Shown one piece after another: positions 42,720-53,041 of a stretch of 64,000 bases of DNA. The notes beneath the pieces were generated by a model. The model did no database searches. It was not told the DNA's origin and saw only the letters and a program-made list of their open reading frames with translations. Position 1 is the stretch's first letter. Each line of letters begins with the position of its first letter. Both the position numbers and the translations under genes were made by a program. Source of the stretch: Rhodothermus sp. (GTDB taxonomy: Bacteria; Bacteroidota; Rhodothermia; Rhodothermales; Rhodothermaceae); contig JAUZRN010000009.1 in the NCBI GenBank assembly GCA_030950375.1, positions 1 to 64,000 of the forward strand. The letters are read 5' to 3'.

Positions 42720-43853
42720 ATGGAAGGCAGACTGCAAGTCGTTTATCGTCTGGCGGTTCCTGTAGAGGAACAGGGGGCGTTTGCACGGGCGTTGTTGCTG
42801 GAACAGACGGTGGAGACACCGGAAGAGGTGGCGCGGCGGGTGCCGGCGGTCCGGGAGCGTCTGATGGGTGAGATTGTAGAGCTGGAGCTGCTGGAAGGGG
42901 GGGGAGCGCGGCTGGCGTTGCGACTGCCTGTGGAGACGGCCGCCGTCGATCCAGCGCAGTTCCTGAATGTGCTCTTTGGCAATGCCTCGTTGCACGATCA
43001 GGTGTTGCTGGAGGATTTTGAGTTGCCACCGACTCTCCTGGAGCGTTTTCCGGGTCCCCGGTTTGGTATTGCGGGGGTACGCAAATGGCTGGGGGTGCCG
43101 GATCGGCCGTTGACGGCTTCGGCGCTGAAGCCTGTGGGGCTTTCGATGGATGAACTGGTGGTGCTCTGTCGAAGCCTGGCGGAGGGGGGAATCGACCTGA
43201 TCAAAGACGATCACTATTGGGGCGATCATTCGTTCGCGCCGTTTGAGCAGCGCGTGCGACGTTGTCAGGAGGTGGTGCAAGAAGTTTCAGCGCGGACCGG
43301 CCGACGCATCGTGTATGCACCGAGCCTGTCGGGTACACCTTCCGAGGTGTTGCGGCAGGCGGAAATTGCCCAGCGCTATGGGGTAGGAGCTGTGCTGGTA
43401 GCACCCATGTTGCTGGGCCTGCCGTTTTTCTATGAGTTCGTTACGCGCTATCTGGAAGTACCTGTACTGGCCCATCCCAGCTTTGCCGGAGCGCAGCGCA
43501 TCCGTCCGGAAACGCTGCTGGGAAAACTGTTTCGTCTCTTCGGGGCGGACATGGTCATTTTTCCGAGCTTTGGGGGACGGTTCAGCTATAGCCGGGCGAC
43601 CTGCCGGAAACTGGCCGAGCAGGCGCGTCGGCCCTGGGGAGCTTACCGACCTGCATTGCCGGTACCGGCCGGTGGCATGCAGGTGGAACGAGCGCGTGAG
43701 CTGATCGAGTTTTTTGGCCGCGATGTTATGCTGCTTATCGGAGGCAGTCTGTTACGGGCGCAACCAGGCCCGGAACTGACTGCTCGGGCACGTGCGCTGG
43801 TCGAAAGTGTCGTTGAGGCCGCTGCTGCGCTTTCCGACTCGGATTCTATTTAG
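42720..43853 (+). CDS. RuBisCO-like protein (form IV)
   Basis: 377 residues of the RuBisCO large-subunit family. Recognisable parts are FLNVLFGNASL, LTASALKPVGLS (Lys137, matching catalytic K175), GGIDLIKDDHYWGDH (Lys162-Asp163-Asp164-His165), HPSFAGA, FPSFGGRFSYS and VPAGGMQVERARELIEFFGRD. In true RuBisCO the metal motif is KDDE; here E204 is His. The partner of the R295 site is Pro and K177 is Val, so carboxylation is not expected. Form IV proteins act as enolases, isomerases or related enzymes in sulfur or sugar metabolism. No methionine-salvage genes are adjacent. Its stop overlaps the convergent M24 gene. Confidence 0.93.
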   Translation: MEGRLQVVYRLAVPVEEQGAFARALLLEQTVETPEEVARRVPAVRERLMGEIVELELLEGGGARLALRLPVETAAVDPAQFLNVLFGNASLHDQVLLEDFELPPTLLERFPGPRFGIAGVRKWLGVPDRPLTASALKPVGLSMDELVVLCRSLAEGGIDLIKDDHYWGDHSFAPFEQRVRRCQEVVQEVSARTGRRIVYAPSLSGTPSEVLRQAEIAQRYGVGAVLVAPMLLGLPFFYEFVTRYLEVPVLAHPSFAGAQRIRPETLLGKLFRLFGADMVIFPSFGGRFSYSRATCRKLAEQARRPWGAYRPALPVPAGGMQVERARELIEFFGRDVMLLIGGSLLRAQPGPELTARARALVESVVEAAAALSDSDSI

Positions 43854-44968
43854 TCCAGCTGGCGTAGTGTACGGGGATAGTCACTGAGTGTCTCAGCGCC
43901 CGTCTCGGTGATCAGCACGTCGTCTTCGATGCGAGCACCGCCACGTCCGGTCAGGTAAATACCAGGTTCGATAGTGAATAGCATGCCTGGCGCCAGAGGG
44001 TCGGTGTTGTCGCTCCGGATATACGGCGGTTCGTGGATTTCCAGACCGAGCCCGTGGCCGGTTCGATGGATGAAGTAGGGGCCATAGCCGGCCTGTTCGA
44101 TCACCTGGCGGGCAGTCTGGTCAACGGCGCCGGCGGGTATGCCTGGTCCGGCCTGGGCACGAGCTGCTTCGTTGGCTTCGAGGACGATCTGAGTAATGCG
44201 TAACAGCTCCTCATCCGGTGTACCGAAGGCAAACATGCGCGTCAGGTCGGCGCAGTAGCCTTCGATCCGAGCGCCCCAGTCGATCAGGATAAGGGTCGGA
44301 GGCGTAAGCGGGCGGTCGCCGGGTACGGCGTGCGGATTGGCACTTTCCGGGCCGAATGCTACGATGGGCGCAAAAGGGAGTTCAGGGTCGCTGCCGGCCC
44401 GCAGCAGCTGCAACGTGAGTTCGGCCGCTACCTCGCGTTCCGTGATGCCCGGACGAATCGCTGGAAGGGTAGCTTCGAGCGCCTTCCAGGCCACTTCCAG
44501 TGCACGGCGTGTGGCGGCAACCTCTGTCGGATCCTTCTGGCTGCGCAGGCGCCTGATCAAGGGTTCGGCCGAAGTGAATTGCAGCTCTGGAGCTGCCGTT
44601 TCCAGCAGTTGAAGCTCCAGCAAGCGAAACCACCGGGGTTCGACGCCAATGCGTGCCCGGCGGAGTCCACAGAAATGCAGGGCTCGGGCAAAGGCGTCAG
44701 ACCAGGCATTCGGGTTTTCCCCGTAGGGAAAGGCTTCGAGGGCTACCGGGAGGGTTTCCAGTTTGCCGGTTTCCAGTTCGGGTAGCACCAGGGCTGGCTG
44801 ACCTGAGGCCGGAAAGATTCCGACCACCGGACGTTCCGACAGGTGCACTTCAAGGCCCGTCAGATACGTCAGGGTAGGGCTGGCGTTCAATGCTACCGCC
44901 TCCAGGTCAGTAGGCTGCAACAGTTGTTGCAGACGTTGCAGGCGTTTCGTATAGGGTGTCTGGTTCAT
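43850..44968 (-). CDS. M24-family Xaa-Pro aminopeptidase/dipeptidase
   Basis: 372 residues from the ATG at 44968; the longer frame enters the divergent hemA promoter region. The creatinase-like N-terminal domain (ALNASPTLTYLTGLEVHLSERPVVGIF) is followed by the pita-bread catalytic domain with the five metal ligands in LILIDWGARIEGYCADLTR, FIHRTGHGLGLEIHEPP, FTIEPGIYL and ARIEDDVL. It releases N-terminal residues before proline. It diverges from hemA, with 181 nt between starts. Confidence 0.93.
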   Translation of the reverse strand: MNQTPYTKRLQRLQQLLQPTDLEAVALNASPTLTYLTGLEVHLSERPVVGIFPASGQPALVLPELETGKLETLPVALEAFPYGENPNAWSDAFARALHFCGLRRARIGVEPRWFRLLELQLLETAAPELQFTSAEPLIRRLRSQKDPTEVAATRRALEVAWKALEATLPAIRPGITEREVAAELTLQLLRAGSDPELPFAPIVAFGPESANPHAVPGDRPLTPPTLILIDWGARIEGYCADLTRMFAFGTPDEELLRITQIVLEANEAARAQAGPGIPAGAVDQTARQVIEQAGYGPYFIHRTGHGLGLEIHEPPYIRSDNTDPLAPGMLFTIEPGIYLTGRGGARIEDDVLITETGAETLSDYPRTLRQLD

Positions 44969-45095
44969 GACTGCGAGGTTCGTTTTGAAACAGGTGACCG
45001 AAGCAAAAATAACGTCGGGCTGGATAAAAACGGGTGGTCCGAAGCTTGCCGGGAGAGCTTTCAGCAACCTTTTACAGGGATTCACGAACTCCGAG

Positions 45096-45103
45096 TATCT
45101 TTG
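45096..45103 (+). promoter_or_regulatory. Bacteroidota-type -7 element upstream of hemA
   Basis: TATCTTTG matches TAnnTTTG exactly, 46 nt before the hemA ATG. A TTTT/TTTA tract lies about 21 nt upstream, near the expected -33 TTTG position. Confidence 0.55.
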
Positions 45104-45149
45104 TCCGTATTTTCCGGAAACAGAGCGGAGCAAATGGGCGCAGGGTAGC

Positions 45150-46532
45150 ATGCAGGGGTTCCATGCGCTGGGTTTGAATCACGAAACGGCTTCGGTGCAG
45201 GTGCGCGAAGCGTTTGCCCTGGACCGAGCAGCCAAGCGGCGGCTCTATGCGGTCTGGCAGACAGTGCGAGGTGGTGAGCTGATGCTGGTCTCGACCTGCA
45301 ATCGGACGGAGGCTTATCTGTACGGCACCGAAGAAGACGTCGCGGCGATTCGTGCTCTGCTGAGCCAGCATGCGCATCGTCCCTGGCCTGCGCCTGAAAG
45401 TTTTCATTTTCAGGATGAAGCTGCCCTGCGCCATGTGCTGGAAGTAACCTGTGGGTTGCGTTCGCAGGTGCTGGGCGATGCGCAGATCTTCAACCAGATC
45501 AAGGAAGACTATCGGCTGGCAGTCGAGGTGGGCAGTGTGGGCACCGTCATGCATCGGCTGCTGCATAGCGCCTTTCGGGCAGCCAAGCGCGTAGCGGCCG
45601 AGACGGACCTGCATCAGGGGACCACGTCGGTAGCTGGCGTGGCTGTCCAGGCTGCCCGTCGCTACTTTGCCCGACGTGGGCATCCGGATCTGGAAGGCGT
45701 GCGTGTGCTGGTGGTCGGGGCCGGTGAGATGGCGCGACTGGCTATAGAAGCGCTGCGCGCACTGGCGCCTTCCGTGCTGATGCTGACCAACCGTACGCAG
45801 CGGCATGTCCATGCCCTGGCACAACCCGGGGAGCAGGTAGTGCCCTGGTCGCAACGGGCGCAGGCGCTGATGCGTTGTGATCTGGTGATAGTGGCCACCA
45901 GCGCCTCGGCTCCTGTACTGACGGCCGATATGATGCCCTCGCGTTGCCCGGACCATCCGCTATTGCTGATTGACCTTTCCATTCCGCGCAACATTGATCC
46001 GGCCATCGATCGGCTGCCAGGCTATCAGGTGTTAGACCTGGATGCTATCAAGGCTCGTCAGGCGGCCGTAGAGGCCCGGCGACACCGGGCGGCCCGGCAG
46101 GCCCGCAAGATCTGTGAGGAATTGCTACACGAGTTCGTCACCTGGTATTTCCATCAGCAGGCGCTGCAGCCGGCTATCCAGGCCATCCGAGAGACGTTTG
46201 AAACCATCCGACGTCAGGAGATCGAGCGGCATCATCGACGCTTTTCAGAGGTTGACCGGGAAGAGCTGGACCGGCTAACGCGCTCGATCATGCAGAAGCT
46301 GTTGGCCATTCCCATTGTGCGACTAAAGAGTATAGATCCGGACAGTATTGACTTCGTTCGGGGCATTCAATTGTTGGCCCAGCTCTTTAGCCGGCCCAGC
46401 TGTGAAGAAGTGCGGGACGTTCAACTACCTGAGCCCTCGGTGTTGCTGGAGCGAGTGCGGGCGCAGGGACCCTGTCCGTTTGTTGAACGACCAGGTGCCT
46501 CTCCGGAACGTTCTGCCACGGATCATGCCTGA
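45150..46532 (+). CDS. hemA: Glutamyl-tRNA reductase HemA
   Basis: 460 residues from the ATG at 45150, chosen because MQGFHALGLNHETASVQVRE is the family N-terminus. The nucleophile is Cys50 in MLVSTCNRTEAYLYG. LRSQVLGDAQIFNQIKEDY is the substrate-domain helix, and GVRVLVVGAGEMARLAIEAL the NADPH site. The C-terminal dimerisation helices include LTRSIMQKLLAIPIVRLK. It converts glutamyl-tRNA to glutamate-1-semialdehyde, the first step of tetrapyrrole synthesis. hemC starts 8 nt before its stop. Confidence 0.97.
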   Translation: MQGFHALGLNHETASVQVREAFALDRAAKRRLYAVWQTVRGGELMLVSTCNRTEAYLYGTEEDVAAIRALLSQHAHRPWPAPESFHFQDEAALRHVLEVTCGLRSQVLGDAQIFNQIKEDYRLAVEVGSVGTVMHRLLHSAFRAAKRVAAETDLHQGTTSVAGVAVQAARRYFARRGHPDLEGVRVLVVGAGEMARLAIEALRALAPSVLMLTNRTQRHVHALAQPGEQVVPWSQRAQALMRCDLVIVATSASAPVLTADMMPSRCPDHPLLLIDLSIPRNIDPAIDRLPGYQVLDLDAIKARQAAVEARRHRAARQARKICEELLHEFVTWYFHQQALQPAIQAIRETFETIRRQEIERHHRRFSEVDREELDRLTRSIMQKLLAIPIVRLKSIDPDSIDFVRGIQLLAQLFSRPSCEEVRDVQLPEPSVLLERVRAQGPCPFVERPGASPERSATDHA

Positions 46533-47478
46533 GCCTACGCTGACTCTCGGCACGCGCGGGAGTGCACTGGCGCTGCAGCAGGCTACTCTGATACGTTCTT
46601 TTCTGGAGGCGCATGGGGTGTCGGTGCGGGTGGAGGTGATCCGTACGACTGGCGATCACATCCAGGATGTACCGCTGGCGAAGATCGGGGGGAAGGGGTT
46701 ATTCACCAAAGAGCTGGATCAGGCACTGCTGGCAGGACGTATTGACCTGGCCGTTCATTCGCTGAAGGATCTGCCTACCGAAATGCCCGAGGGGCTGGTA
46801 GTGGCTGCTGTTCCGGAGCGTGCGGCCCCCTGGGATGTCTTTGTGGCTCATCCAGATTTTCCGGGTCGGTTGGAAGCCCTGCCGAAGGGGGCTGTGGTCG
46901 CCACGTCGTCGCTGCGGCGTCAGGCGCAGCTGCGGGCCTGGCGGCCGGATCTGCAGGTAGTGCCGGTGCGTGGTAACGTCGATACGCGGTTACGCAAGCT
47001 GAAGGCAGAAGGATGGCATGGGCTGATTCTGGCCGAAGCCGGGCTGGTTCGTCTTGGGTTGCAGAAGCATGTGCGCCAGCGTATTGCGCCTGAAATCATG
47101 TTACCGGCGGTCGGGCAGGGGGCCCTGGGTGTGGTCTGTGCCGAGGCCAATCGGGAAGTATGTCGGCTGCTGCAAACACTGCATCATGCACCTACGGCGG
47201 CTGCCGTGCAGGCTGAGCGTGCATTTCTGCATGCGCTGCAGGGGGGGTGCCAGGTACCTGTGGCGGCACTGGGCATGGTGGATACGGACGGGACACTGAT
47301 ATTGCGGGGGCGGGTGGTTTCGCTTGACGGCCGACGGCTGGTAGAAGACGTGCAGCAGGGGGCTATGACGACGCCGGAGGCTGTCGGGGAGGCCCTGGCC
47401 TCCAGATTGCTGGACCGAGGGGCTCGTGCCATTCTGGAAGAAATACGCGGGAAGCTACAGTCGGACGCTTCCGTATAG
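46525..47478 (+). CDS. hemC: Porphobilinogen deaminase (hydroxymethylbilane synthase) HemC
   Basis: 317 residues from the ATG at 46525, inside the 3' end of hemA. Key parts are LGTRGSALALQQATLI, IGGKGLFTKELDQALL, DLAVHSLKDLPTEMPEGL, ATSSLRRQAQL and RGNVDTRLRKL. Cys242 in LQGGCQVPVAA is the dipyrromethane-cofactor attachment site. It assembles four porphobilinogen units to hydroxymethylbilane. It is the second gene of the hemACD operon. Confidence 0.97.
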   Translation: MPEPTLTLGTRGSALALQQATLIRSFLEAHGVSVRVEVIRTTGDHIQDVPLAKIGGKGLFTKELDQALLAGRIDLAVHSLKDLPTEMPEGLVVAAVPERAAPWDVFVAHPDFPGRLEALPKGAVVATSSLRRQAQLRAWRPDLQVVPVRGNVDTRLRKLKAEGWHGLILAEAGLVRLGLQKHVRQRIAPEIMLPAVGQGALGVVCAEANREVCRLLQTLHHAPTAAAVQAERAFLHALQGGCQVPVAALGMVDTDGTLILRGRVVSLDGRRLVEDVQQGAMTTPEAVGEALASRLLDRGARAILEEIRGKLQSDASV

Positions 47479-47493
47479 AACAGTCTGGAGCGC

Positions 47494-48216
47494 ATGGCCA
47501 GGCATGTGGTTTATCTGTTGCGGGCGGAAGCTACTGCTTCAGATCCTTTTGTCGAGCAATTGCAGGCGGCTGGTTATCGGCCGTTTGTGCTGCCGGTGCT
47601 GGCCATAGACTGGGTGAATACAGAATCCCTGCGGGCAGTGTTGGCCCATCCTGAAGCCTACAGCGGTTTGATCTTCACCAGTCCACGGGCTGTAGAGGCC
47701 GTACGCAGGCTGAGGATACCACTGGAAGCGTGGAGGGCGCATCCGGTGTATGTGGTGGGACCGCGTACCGCGGCGGCCGTTCGGAAGATCGGCTGGGAGC
47801 CCCGGGGAGAAACAGCAGGTTCTGGCAGTGAACTGGCCCGTCGGATACAGCAGGGAGCTCGTCCGATCTGCCCCTTGCTGTTCCTGTGTGGAGCGCGACG
47901 ACGGGAGGAACTGCCGACGCTGTTGCGCGCAGCAGGCTTTCCCCTGCAGGAGCTGGTCGTCTATGCGACCAGACCCCTGGTACCTGCATTGCCTGCGGAA
48001 GCGCCGACGCCCGACTGGGTCGTATTTTTCAGTCCGTCCGGGCTGGAGGCGGCGCGTCGTCTGCCGTTGGCCTGGGAGCAGGTGCACGTGGCAGCCATTG
48101 GCCCCACGACGGCTGTTGCATTGCAGCAAGAAGGACTGCGAGTAGCTGCCGTTGCCCGGACACCAACACCGGAAGGATTACTGGCAGCCATGCAGGAAGT
48201 AACGGATCGGATATGA
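47494..48216 (+). CDS. hemD: Uroporphyrinogen-III synthase HemD
   Basis: 240 residues with the loosely conserved HemD pattern: [69 protein letters not shown], and [16 protein letters not shown] followed by [16 protein letters not shown]. It closes hydroxymethylbilane to uroporphyrinogen III. The fold is expected to be bilobal. The position directly after hemC strengthens the call. Confidence 0.93.
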   Translation: MARHVVYLLRAEATASDPFVEQLQAAGYRPFVLPVLAIDWVNTESLRAVLAHPEAYSGLIFTSPRAVEAVRRLRIPLEAWRAHPVYVVGPRTAAAVRKIGWEPRGETAGSGSELARRIQQGARPICPLLFLCGARRREELPTLLRAAGFPLQELVVYATRPLVPALPAEAPTPDWVVFFSPSGLEAARRLPLAWEQVHVAAIGPTTAVALQQEGLRVAAVARTPTPEGLLAAMQEVTDRI

Positions 48217-48644
48217 CCATGTGGATCCAGCGCGAGATCACGCTGCGGCCGCGTCCGCGCGGTTTTCATCTGATTACCGACGAAGTGCTTGCACAGTTAC
48301 CAGAGTTGCATGCGGTGCGGGTTGGACTGCTCCACGTGTTTATCCAGCATACTTCGGCAAGCCTGACGCTCAACGAGAATGCCAGCCCGGAGGTACGGGC
48401 CGACTTTGAGCGATACTTCAGCCAGGCCGTGCCTGATGGGGCACCCTATTTCGTGCATACGCTGGAAGGCCCCGACGACATGCCGGCTCATATCAAGGCA
48501 TCGCTGCTGGGAAGCAGCCTGCTGCTGCCTGTACGCAATGGACGGCTGGCACTGGGTACCTGGCAGGGCATTTATCTGTGCGAGCACCGCAACCGCGGCG
48601 GAGCCCGCCGTCTGGTATTGACGCTCTGGGGAACAGGTACGTGA
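48213..48644 (+). CDS. yjbQ: YjbQ/UPF0047 family protein
   Basis: 143 residues; ATG overlaps the hemD stop as ATGA. The family motifs are [24 protein letters not shown] and [46 protein letters not shown], with conserved histidines and an EHR end. YjbQ proteins have been linked to a minor thiamine-phosphate-synthase activity, but the physiological role is unclear. The tight coupling to hemACD does not prove a heme role. A short gap separates it from convergent glgB. Confidence 0.92.
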   Translation: MTMWIQREITLRPRPRGFHLITDEVLAQLPELHAVRVGLLHVFIQHTSASLTLNENASPEVRADFERYFSQAVPDGAPYFVHTLEGPDDMPAHIKASLLGSSLLLPVRNGRLALGTWQGIYLCEHRNRGGARRLVLTLWGTGT

Positions 48645-48682
48645 GGGGCCTGGCGGGTAGCTGAAGGTCGCGCCCGCTATCC

Positions 48683-50548
48683 TCACTCGTGTGCTGGTTC
48701 CAGAATGAGGGTGGCCAGGGGAGGAAGCGTCAGTTCCAGATGAAAGGGACGGCCATGCCAGGATTCAGGTAGGGCTTCGACGCGGCCCAGGTTGCCCATG
48801 CCGCTGCCGCCGTAAGCTGTCGCGTCGCTGTTCAGCACTTCGCGCCAGGGACCGCCTACTGGAACGCCTACGCGATAGTGCTCGCGGGGAACAGGCGTAA
48901 AGTTCAACACAAACAAGAGCATGTGGCCGGCGTTCTTACGCAGGTAGCAGATAACACTCTGCTCGCGATCACTGAAGTCGATCCACTCGAACCCTTCCGG
49001 CCCATCGTGCCACAGAGCCGGATTGGTGCGGTAGAGGTGGTTTAGATCACGTACCCAGGTCTGGATGCCCCGATGATAGGGCTGTTCCAGCAGGTGCCAC
49101 TCGAGCTGGGTGTCGTGGTTCCATTCATGGAGCTGACCGAACTCACCGCCCATGAACAGTAGTTTTTTACCTGGATGGCCCCACATGTGACCAAAAAGCA
49201 GCCGCAGATTGGCCGCCTTCTGCCAGTCGTCGCCAGGCATCTTGCCCCAGAGGGAGCCTTTGCCATGCACTACCTCGTCATGTGAGAGGGGCAGGACGTA
49301 GTGTTCCGAGAAGGCGTACCACAGCGAAAAGGTTAGCTCGTCGTGGTGATATTTGCGGTAGAGCGGATCACGACGCATGTAGTTCAGCGTGTCGTGCATC
49401 CATCCCATGTTCCATTTATAGAGAAAACCGAGGCCGTTGTTGTAGGTAGGGGCGGACACTCCGGGCCAGGCTGTCGATTCTTCAGCAATCGTCATGGCCT
49501 CGGGGACGTGCAGGTAAATCGTTTCATTGCACTTTTTGAGGAAGTCGATGGCTTCCAGGTTTTCACGGCCGCCAAAAATGTTGGGCGTCCACTCTTTACG
49601 GGAGTAGTCGCGGTAGAGCATAGAGGCCACAGCATCGACACGCAGCCCATCCACGTGGTAGTGATCGAGCCAGAACAGCGCGTTGGAGATCAGGAAGTTG
49701 CGCACGCCTGGCTTGTTATAATCGAACACGTAGGTGCCCCAGTCAGGGTGGTGCCGCATTCTGGGATCGTCGTATTCGAACAGGGTGGTGCCATCAAAAA
49801 AGACCAGCCCCTGAGGATCGGCGGCGAAATGGCTGGGTACCCAGTCGAGGATTACGCCAATGCCGCGCTGATGCAGGTAGTCGATCAGATACATGAGGTC
49901 CTGCGGCGAACCGTAGCGAAAGGTGGGCGCGTAGTAACCGACGACCTGGTAGCCCCAGGATCCGTAATACGGGTGTTCCATAACTGGAAGCAGCTCGACA
50001 TGCGTAAAGCCCATCTCCTGTACGTAGTCGGCCAGTGGCTCGGCAATTTCGCGATAGGAGAACGATTCGCCGGGTCGCTTATGGCGCCAGGATCCCAGAT
50101 GTACTTCATAAATGGAAACCGGCCCGTAGAGGCTGGCCGGGCCTTTGCGACGCTGCATCCACGCTTCGTCGTGCCAGGTGTAGTCAAGGCGGGTGATGAT
50201 GGAAGCGAGTCCTTCGATGGGGCTGCCGGTAGGAGGTTCCATGGCAAAAGCATAGGGGTCCGTTTTATCGGCCTGATAAAAGCCATGGCGGATACGGTAC
50301 TTGTAGGCATCGCCCGGGCGAGCGCCGGGTACGTAGCCAGCCCACAGCTCCTTACCGTAACGCTCCAGCGGGTGGGCTTCGGGATTCCAGTTGTTGAAAG
50401 CACCGAGCACTGAGACGGCATCGGCGTGGGGAGCCCAGACGCAGAACCAGGTGCCTTTGTCGTCTGGATGGGCGCCCAGCTTGCGATAGCTGTCGTAGAA
50501 CGTCCCGGTTTCCCAGCGCTGGATGTCGTCTTCAGTTAGCCAGCTCAT
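48683..50548 (-). CDS. glgB: 1,4-alpha-glucan branching enzyme GlgB
   Basis: 621 residues from the ATG at 50548, with AGGAG about 8 nt upstream; an in-frame start 45 nt earlier is less likely. The CBM48 domain ([25 protein letters not shown]) precedes a GH13 barrel with [22 protein letters not shown] (nucleophile Asp305), [11 protein letters not shown] (acid/base Glu356) and [13 protein letters not shown]. It makes alpha-1,6 branches in glycogen. The protein is very close to the remembered R. marinus/obamensis enzyme of the same length. The gene is divergent from glgX. Confidence 0.97.
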   Translation of the reverse strand: MSWLTEDDIQRWETGTFYDSYRKLGAHPDDKGTWFCVWAPHADAVSVLGAFNNWNPEAHPLERYGKELWAGYVPGARPGDAYKYRIRHGFYQADKTDPYAFAMEPPTGSPIEGLASIITRLDYTWHDEAWMQRRKGPASLYGPVSIYEVHLGSWRHKRPGESFSYREIAEPLADYVQEMGFTHVELLPVMEHPYYGSWGYQVVGYYAPTFRYGSPQDLMYLIDYLHQRGIGVILDWVPSHFAADPQGLVFFDGTTLFEYDDPRMRHHPDWGTYVFDYNKPGVRNFLISNALFWLDHYHVDGLRVDAVASMLYRDYSRKEWTPNIFGGRENLEAIDFLKKCNETIYLHVPEAMTIAEESTAWPGVSAPTYNNGLGFLYKWNMGWMHDTLNYMRRDPLYRKYHHDELTFSLWYAFSEHYVLPLSHDEVVHGKGSLWGKMPGDDWQKAANLRLLFGHMWGHPGKKLLFMGGEFGQLHEWNHDTQLEWHLLEQPYHRGIQTWVRDLNHLYRTNPALWHDGPEGFEWIDFSDREQSVICYLRKNAGHMLLFVLNFTPVPREHYRVGVPVGGPWREVLNSDATAYGGSGMGNLGRVEALPESWHGRPFHLELTLPPLATLILEPAHE

Positions 50549-50858
50549 GGGCAAAACTCCTGAATCCAGATTTTTTGGTTTATCAGACATGCGCCGTATT
50601 TTAGGGCGCCTACCGAGAGCTGGCTCCAAAGATACAACGAACGGTGTGGAAAAGGATGCCTGTGGCTTCTGAGTTTGGACGAAAAGCGCGTAGGAAGATG
50701 CGCCCAATAGCCTGCAGACAGCAGCCACTGGGAGCTGGTAGTGGAGAAAGACTGAAGCGGCTACGTACGTTGTCGTAAAAAATGCGGTAGGAGAAGGAAA
50801 GTGTCCTGAGCGGTGTGTCTTTTGCAGTAAGCTGTCGTCAGTCCACAACGTGCAGAAT
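50549..50858. other. 310-nt divergent promoter region between glgB and glgX
   Basis: No gene is supported here. One exact TAnnTTTG element reads toward glgB. No operator-like palindrome, ribosome-binding-site-driven small gene or strong stem was noticed. A glgX promoter must lie on the plus strand but no confident match was found. Confidence 0.6.
50627..50634 (-). promoter_or_regulatory. Bacteroidota-type -7 element upstream of glgB
   Basis: The minus strand reads TATCTTTG (consensus TAnnTTTG) 79 nt before the glgB start; only a TTTT tract is seen upstream where TTTG is expected. Confidence 0.5.
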
Positions 50859-53021
50859 ATGTCGGAACACGAACAGCCGATTAGCTCAGTCCAGGCCGTC
50901 TGGCCGGGCCGCCCCTATCCGTTAGGAGCCACCTGGGATGGACTGGGCGTTAACTTTGCACTTTACAGTCAGCATGCCGAGGCGGTAGAGCTGGTATTGT
51001 TTGACCATCCAGACGCCCCTGCGCCTTCCCGGACAATCGAGGTGACGGAACGCACAGGGCCGATCTGGCATGTCTATTTGCCCGGCCTGCGTCCCGGCCA
51101 GCTCTACGGATACCGCGTTTATGGCCCCTATCGTCCGGAAGAAGGACACCGCTTCAATCCTAACAAAGTGCTACTTGATCCTTATGCCAAAGCGATCGGG
51201 CGGCCTCTTCGCTGGCATGACAGTCTCTTCGGATACAAGATCGGCGATCCGGCCGGGGATCTGTCCTTTTCGGAAGAAGACAGCGCGCCGTACGCACCGC
51301 TGGGGGCTGTAGTGGAAAGCTGCTTTGAATGGGGCGACGACCAACCCCCGCGCATTCCTTGGGAGGACACGATCATCTATGAGACCCATGTCCGGGGACT
51401 TACGAAGCTGCACCCGGAAGTGCCAGAGCCTCTGCGTGGGACGTACCTGGGACTGACCTGTGAGCCGGTGCTGGAGCACCTGAAGCGGCTGGGAGTAACG
51501 ACCATTCAGCTGCTGCCGGTCCATGCCAAGGTGCATGATCGACACCTGATCGAACGGGGATTACGCAATTACTGGGGGTATAATCCGCTCAGCTATTTTG
51601 CTCCGGAGCCTGAATATGCAACAAACGGGCCCATCTCGGCGCTGCGTGAGTTCAAAATGATGGTTCGGGCGCTGCACGCGGCAGGCTTTGAGGTGATCGT
51701 GGATGTCGTTTACAACCACACAGGTGAAGGGGGAGTGCTGGGCCCTACGCTCTCGTTTCGAGGCATCGACAACCGGGCCTATTACAAGGCAGATCCAAAT
51801 AATCCACGTTTTCTGGTGGACTACACAGGAACCGGCAATACGCTGGATGTGGGCAATCCTTACGTCATCCAGCTCATCATGGACAGCCTGCGCTACTGGG
51901 TCACCGAAATGCATGTCGACGGCTTTCGGTTTGACCTGGCGGCTGTGCTGGCCCGTGAGCTGTACGATGTGGATATGCTTTCGACCTTTTTTCAGGTGAT
52001 TCAGCAAGATCCGGTACTGAGCCAGGTCAAGCTCATTGCCGAACCCTGGGATGTAGGACCGGGAGGCTACCAGGTAGGGCATTTTCCCTGGCAATGGACC
52101 GAATGGAACGGCCGCTATCGCGACACCGTGCGCCGATTCTGGCGTGGTGACCGCGGACTTAACGGTGAGTTTGCCACCCGTTTTGCGGGCTCCAGTGATC
52201 TGTATGAGCGTAGTGGCCGTCGTCCGTTTGCTTCGATCAACTTTGTCACGGCGCACGACGGATTCACGCTGGAAGATCTGGTTAGCTACGAAAAAAAGCA
52301 CAACGAGGCAAACCTGGAGGGCAATCGGGATGGCATGGATGAAAACTACAGTACAAACTGCGGGATAGAGGGGCCTACTCAGGATCCGTCGGTATTGGCC
52401 TGCCGAGAAGCCCTGAAGCGTAGCCTGATCAGTACACTTTTTCTATCGCAGGGGGTCCCGATGCTGCTGGGAGGAGATGAACTTTCTCGTTCACAGCATG
52501 GCAACAATAACGCCTACTGTCAGGATAACGAGATCAGCTGGTATAACTGGCAGCTCGACGAACGCAAACAGCGCTTCCTGGAGTTTGTTCGTCAGGTGAT
52601 CTGGTTTCGCAAGCAACATCGGAGTTTCCGACGCCGGCATTTCCTGACCGGGTTGCCCAACGGTGGGGAGACCCCCGATGCGGTATGGTGGCATCCGGAA
52701 GGAAGACTGATGCGGCACGAAGACTGGAGCGATCCAGAGTTGACCGCCTGGGGACTGTTGCTCCATGGGGACGCCATCCAGGGCACCGACGCACATGGTC
52801 GTCCTTTCCGTGACGATACCTTTTTGATTTTGTTCAACAATGGAAAAGAGATTGTATCGATCAGGGTGCCCGAAGTGTGCTCCTGCGGCAAACCCCACCA
52901 CTGGGAGGTGGTCCCGATCTTTCGACGCGATCTTGAAGTCACGACCTGTGCACCTGGCGACACACTACCGCTACCGCCCGGTGTGTTGACAGTGCTGGTG
53001 GCTATTCCACCGTTTTCCTGA
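50859..53021 (+). CDS. glgX: Glycogen debranching enzyme GlgX
   Basis: 720 residues from the ATG at 50859 (GTG 50850 is also possible; neither has a good ribosome-binding site). The CBM48 domain ([30 protein letters not shown]) is followed by a GH13_11 barrel with [39 protein letters not shown] (Asp359), [16 protein letters not shown] (Glu395) and [16 protein letters not shown]. It hydrolyses alpha-1,6 branches of limit dextrin. It is the catabolic partner of the divergent glgB. Confidence 0.96.
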   Translation: MSEHEQPISSVQAVWPGRPYPLGATWDGLGVNFALYSQHAEAVELVLFDHPDAPAPSRTIEVTERTGPIWHVYLPGLRPGQLYGYRVYGPYRPEEGHRFNPNKVLLDPYAKAIGRPLRWHDSLFGYKIGDPAGDLSFSEEDSAPYAPLGAVVESCFEWGDDQPPRIPWEDTIIYETHVRGLTKLHPEVPEPLRGTYLGLTCEPVLEHLKRLGVTTIQLLPVHAKVHDRHLIERGLRNYWGYNPLSYFAPEPEYATNGPISALREFKMMVRALHAAGFEVIVDVVYNHTGEGGVLGPTLSFRGIDNRAYYKADPNNPRFLVDYTGTGNTLDVGNPYVIQLIMDSLRYWVTEMHVDGFRFDLAAVLARELYDVDMLSTFFQVIQQDPVLSQVKLIAEPWDVGPGGYQVGHFPWQWTEWNGRYRDTVRRFWRGDRGLNGEFATRFAGSSDLYERSGRRPFASINFVTAHDGFTLEDLVSYEKKHNEANLEGNRDGMDENYSTNCGIEGPTQDPSVLACREALKRSLISTLFLSQGVPMLLGGDELSRSQHGNNNAYCQDNEISWYNWQLDERKQRFLEFVRQVIWFRKQHRSFRRRHFLTGLPNGGETPDAVWWHPEGRLMRHEDWSDPELTAWGLLLHGDAIQGTDAHGRPFRDDTFLILFNNGKEIVSIRVPEVCSCGKPHHWEVVPIFRRDLEVTTCAPGDTLPLPPGVLTVLVAIPPFS

Positions 53022-53041
53022 AGGAACTCTGCCGATTACCA

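Noticed and set aside
42720-43853. Functional carbon-fixing RuBisCO
   Set aside because: Key residues E204, R295 and K177 equivalents are replaced and no phosphoribulokinase or small subunit is present.
49343-50413. 356-codon plus-strand open frame opposite glgB
   Set aside because: glgB is unambiguous and conserved in this region; the antisense frame has no recognisable domain or ribosome-binding site.
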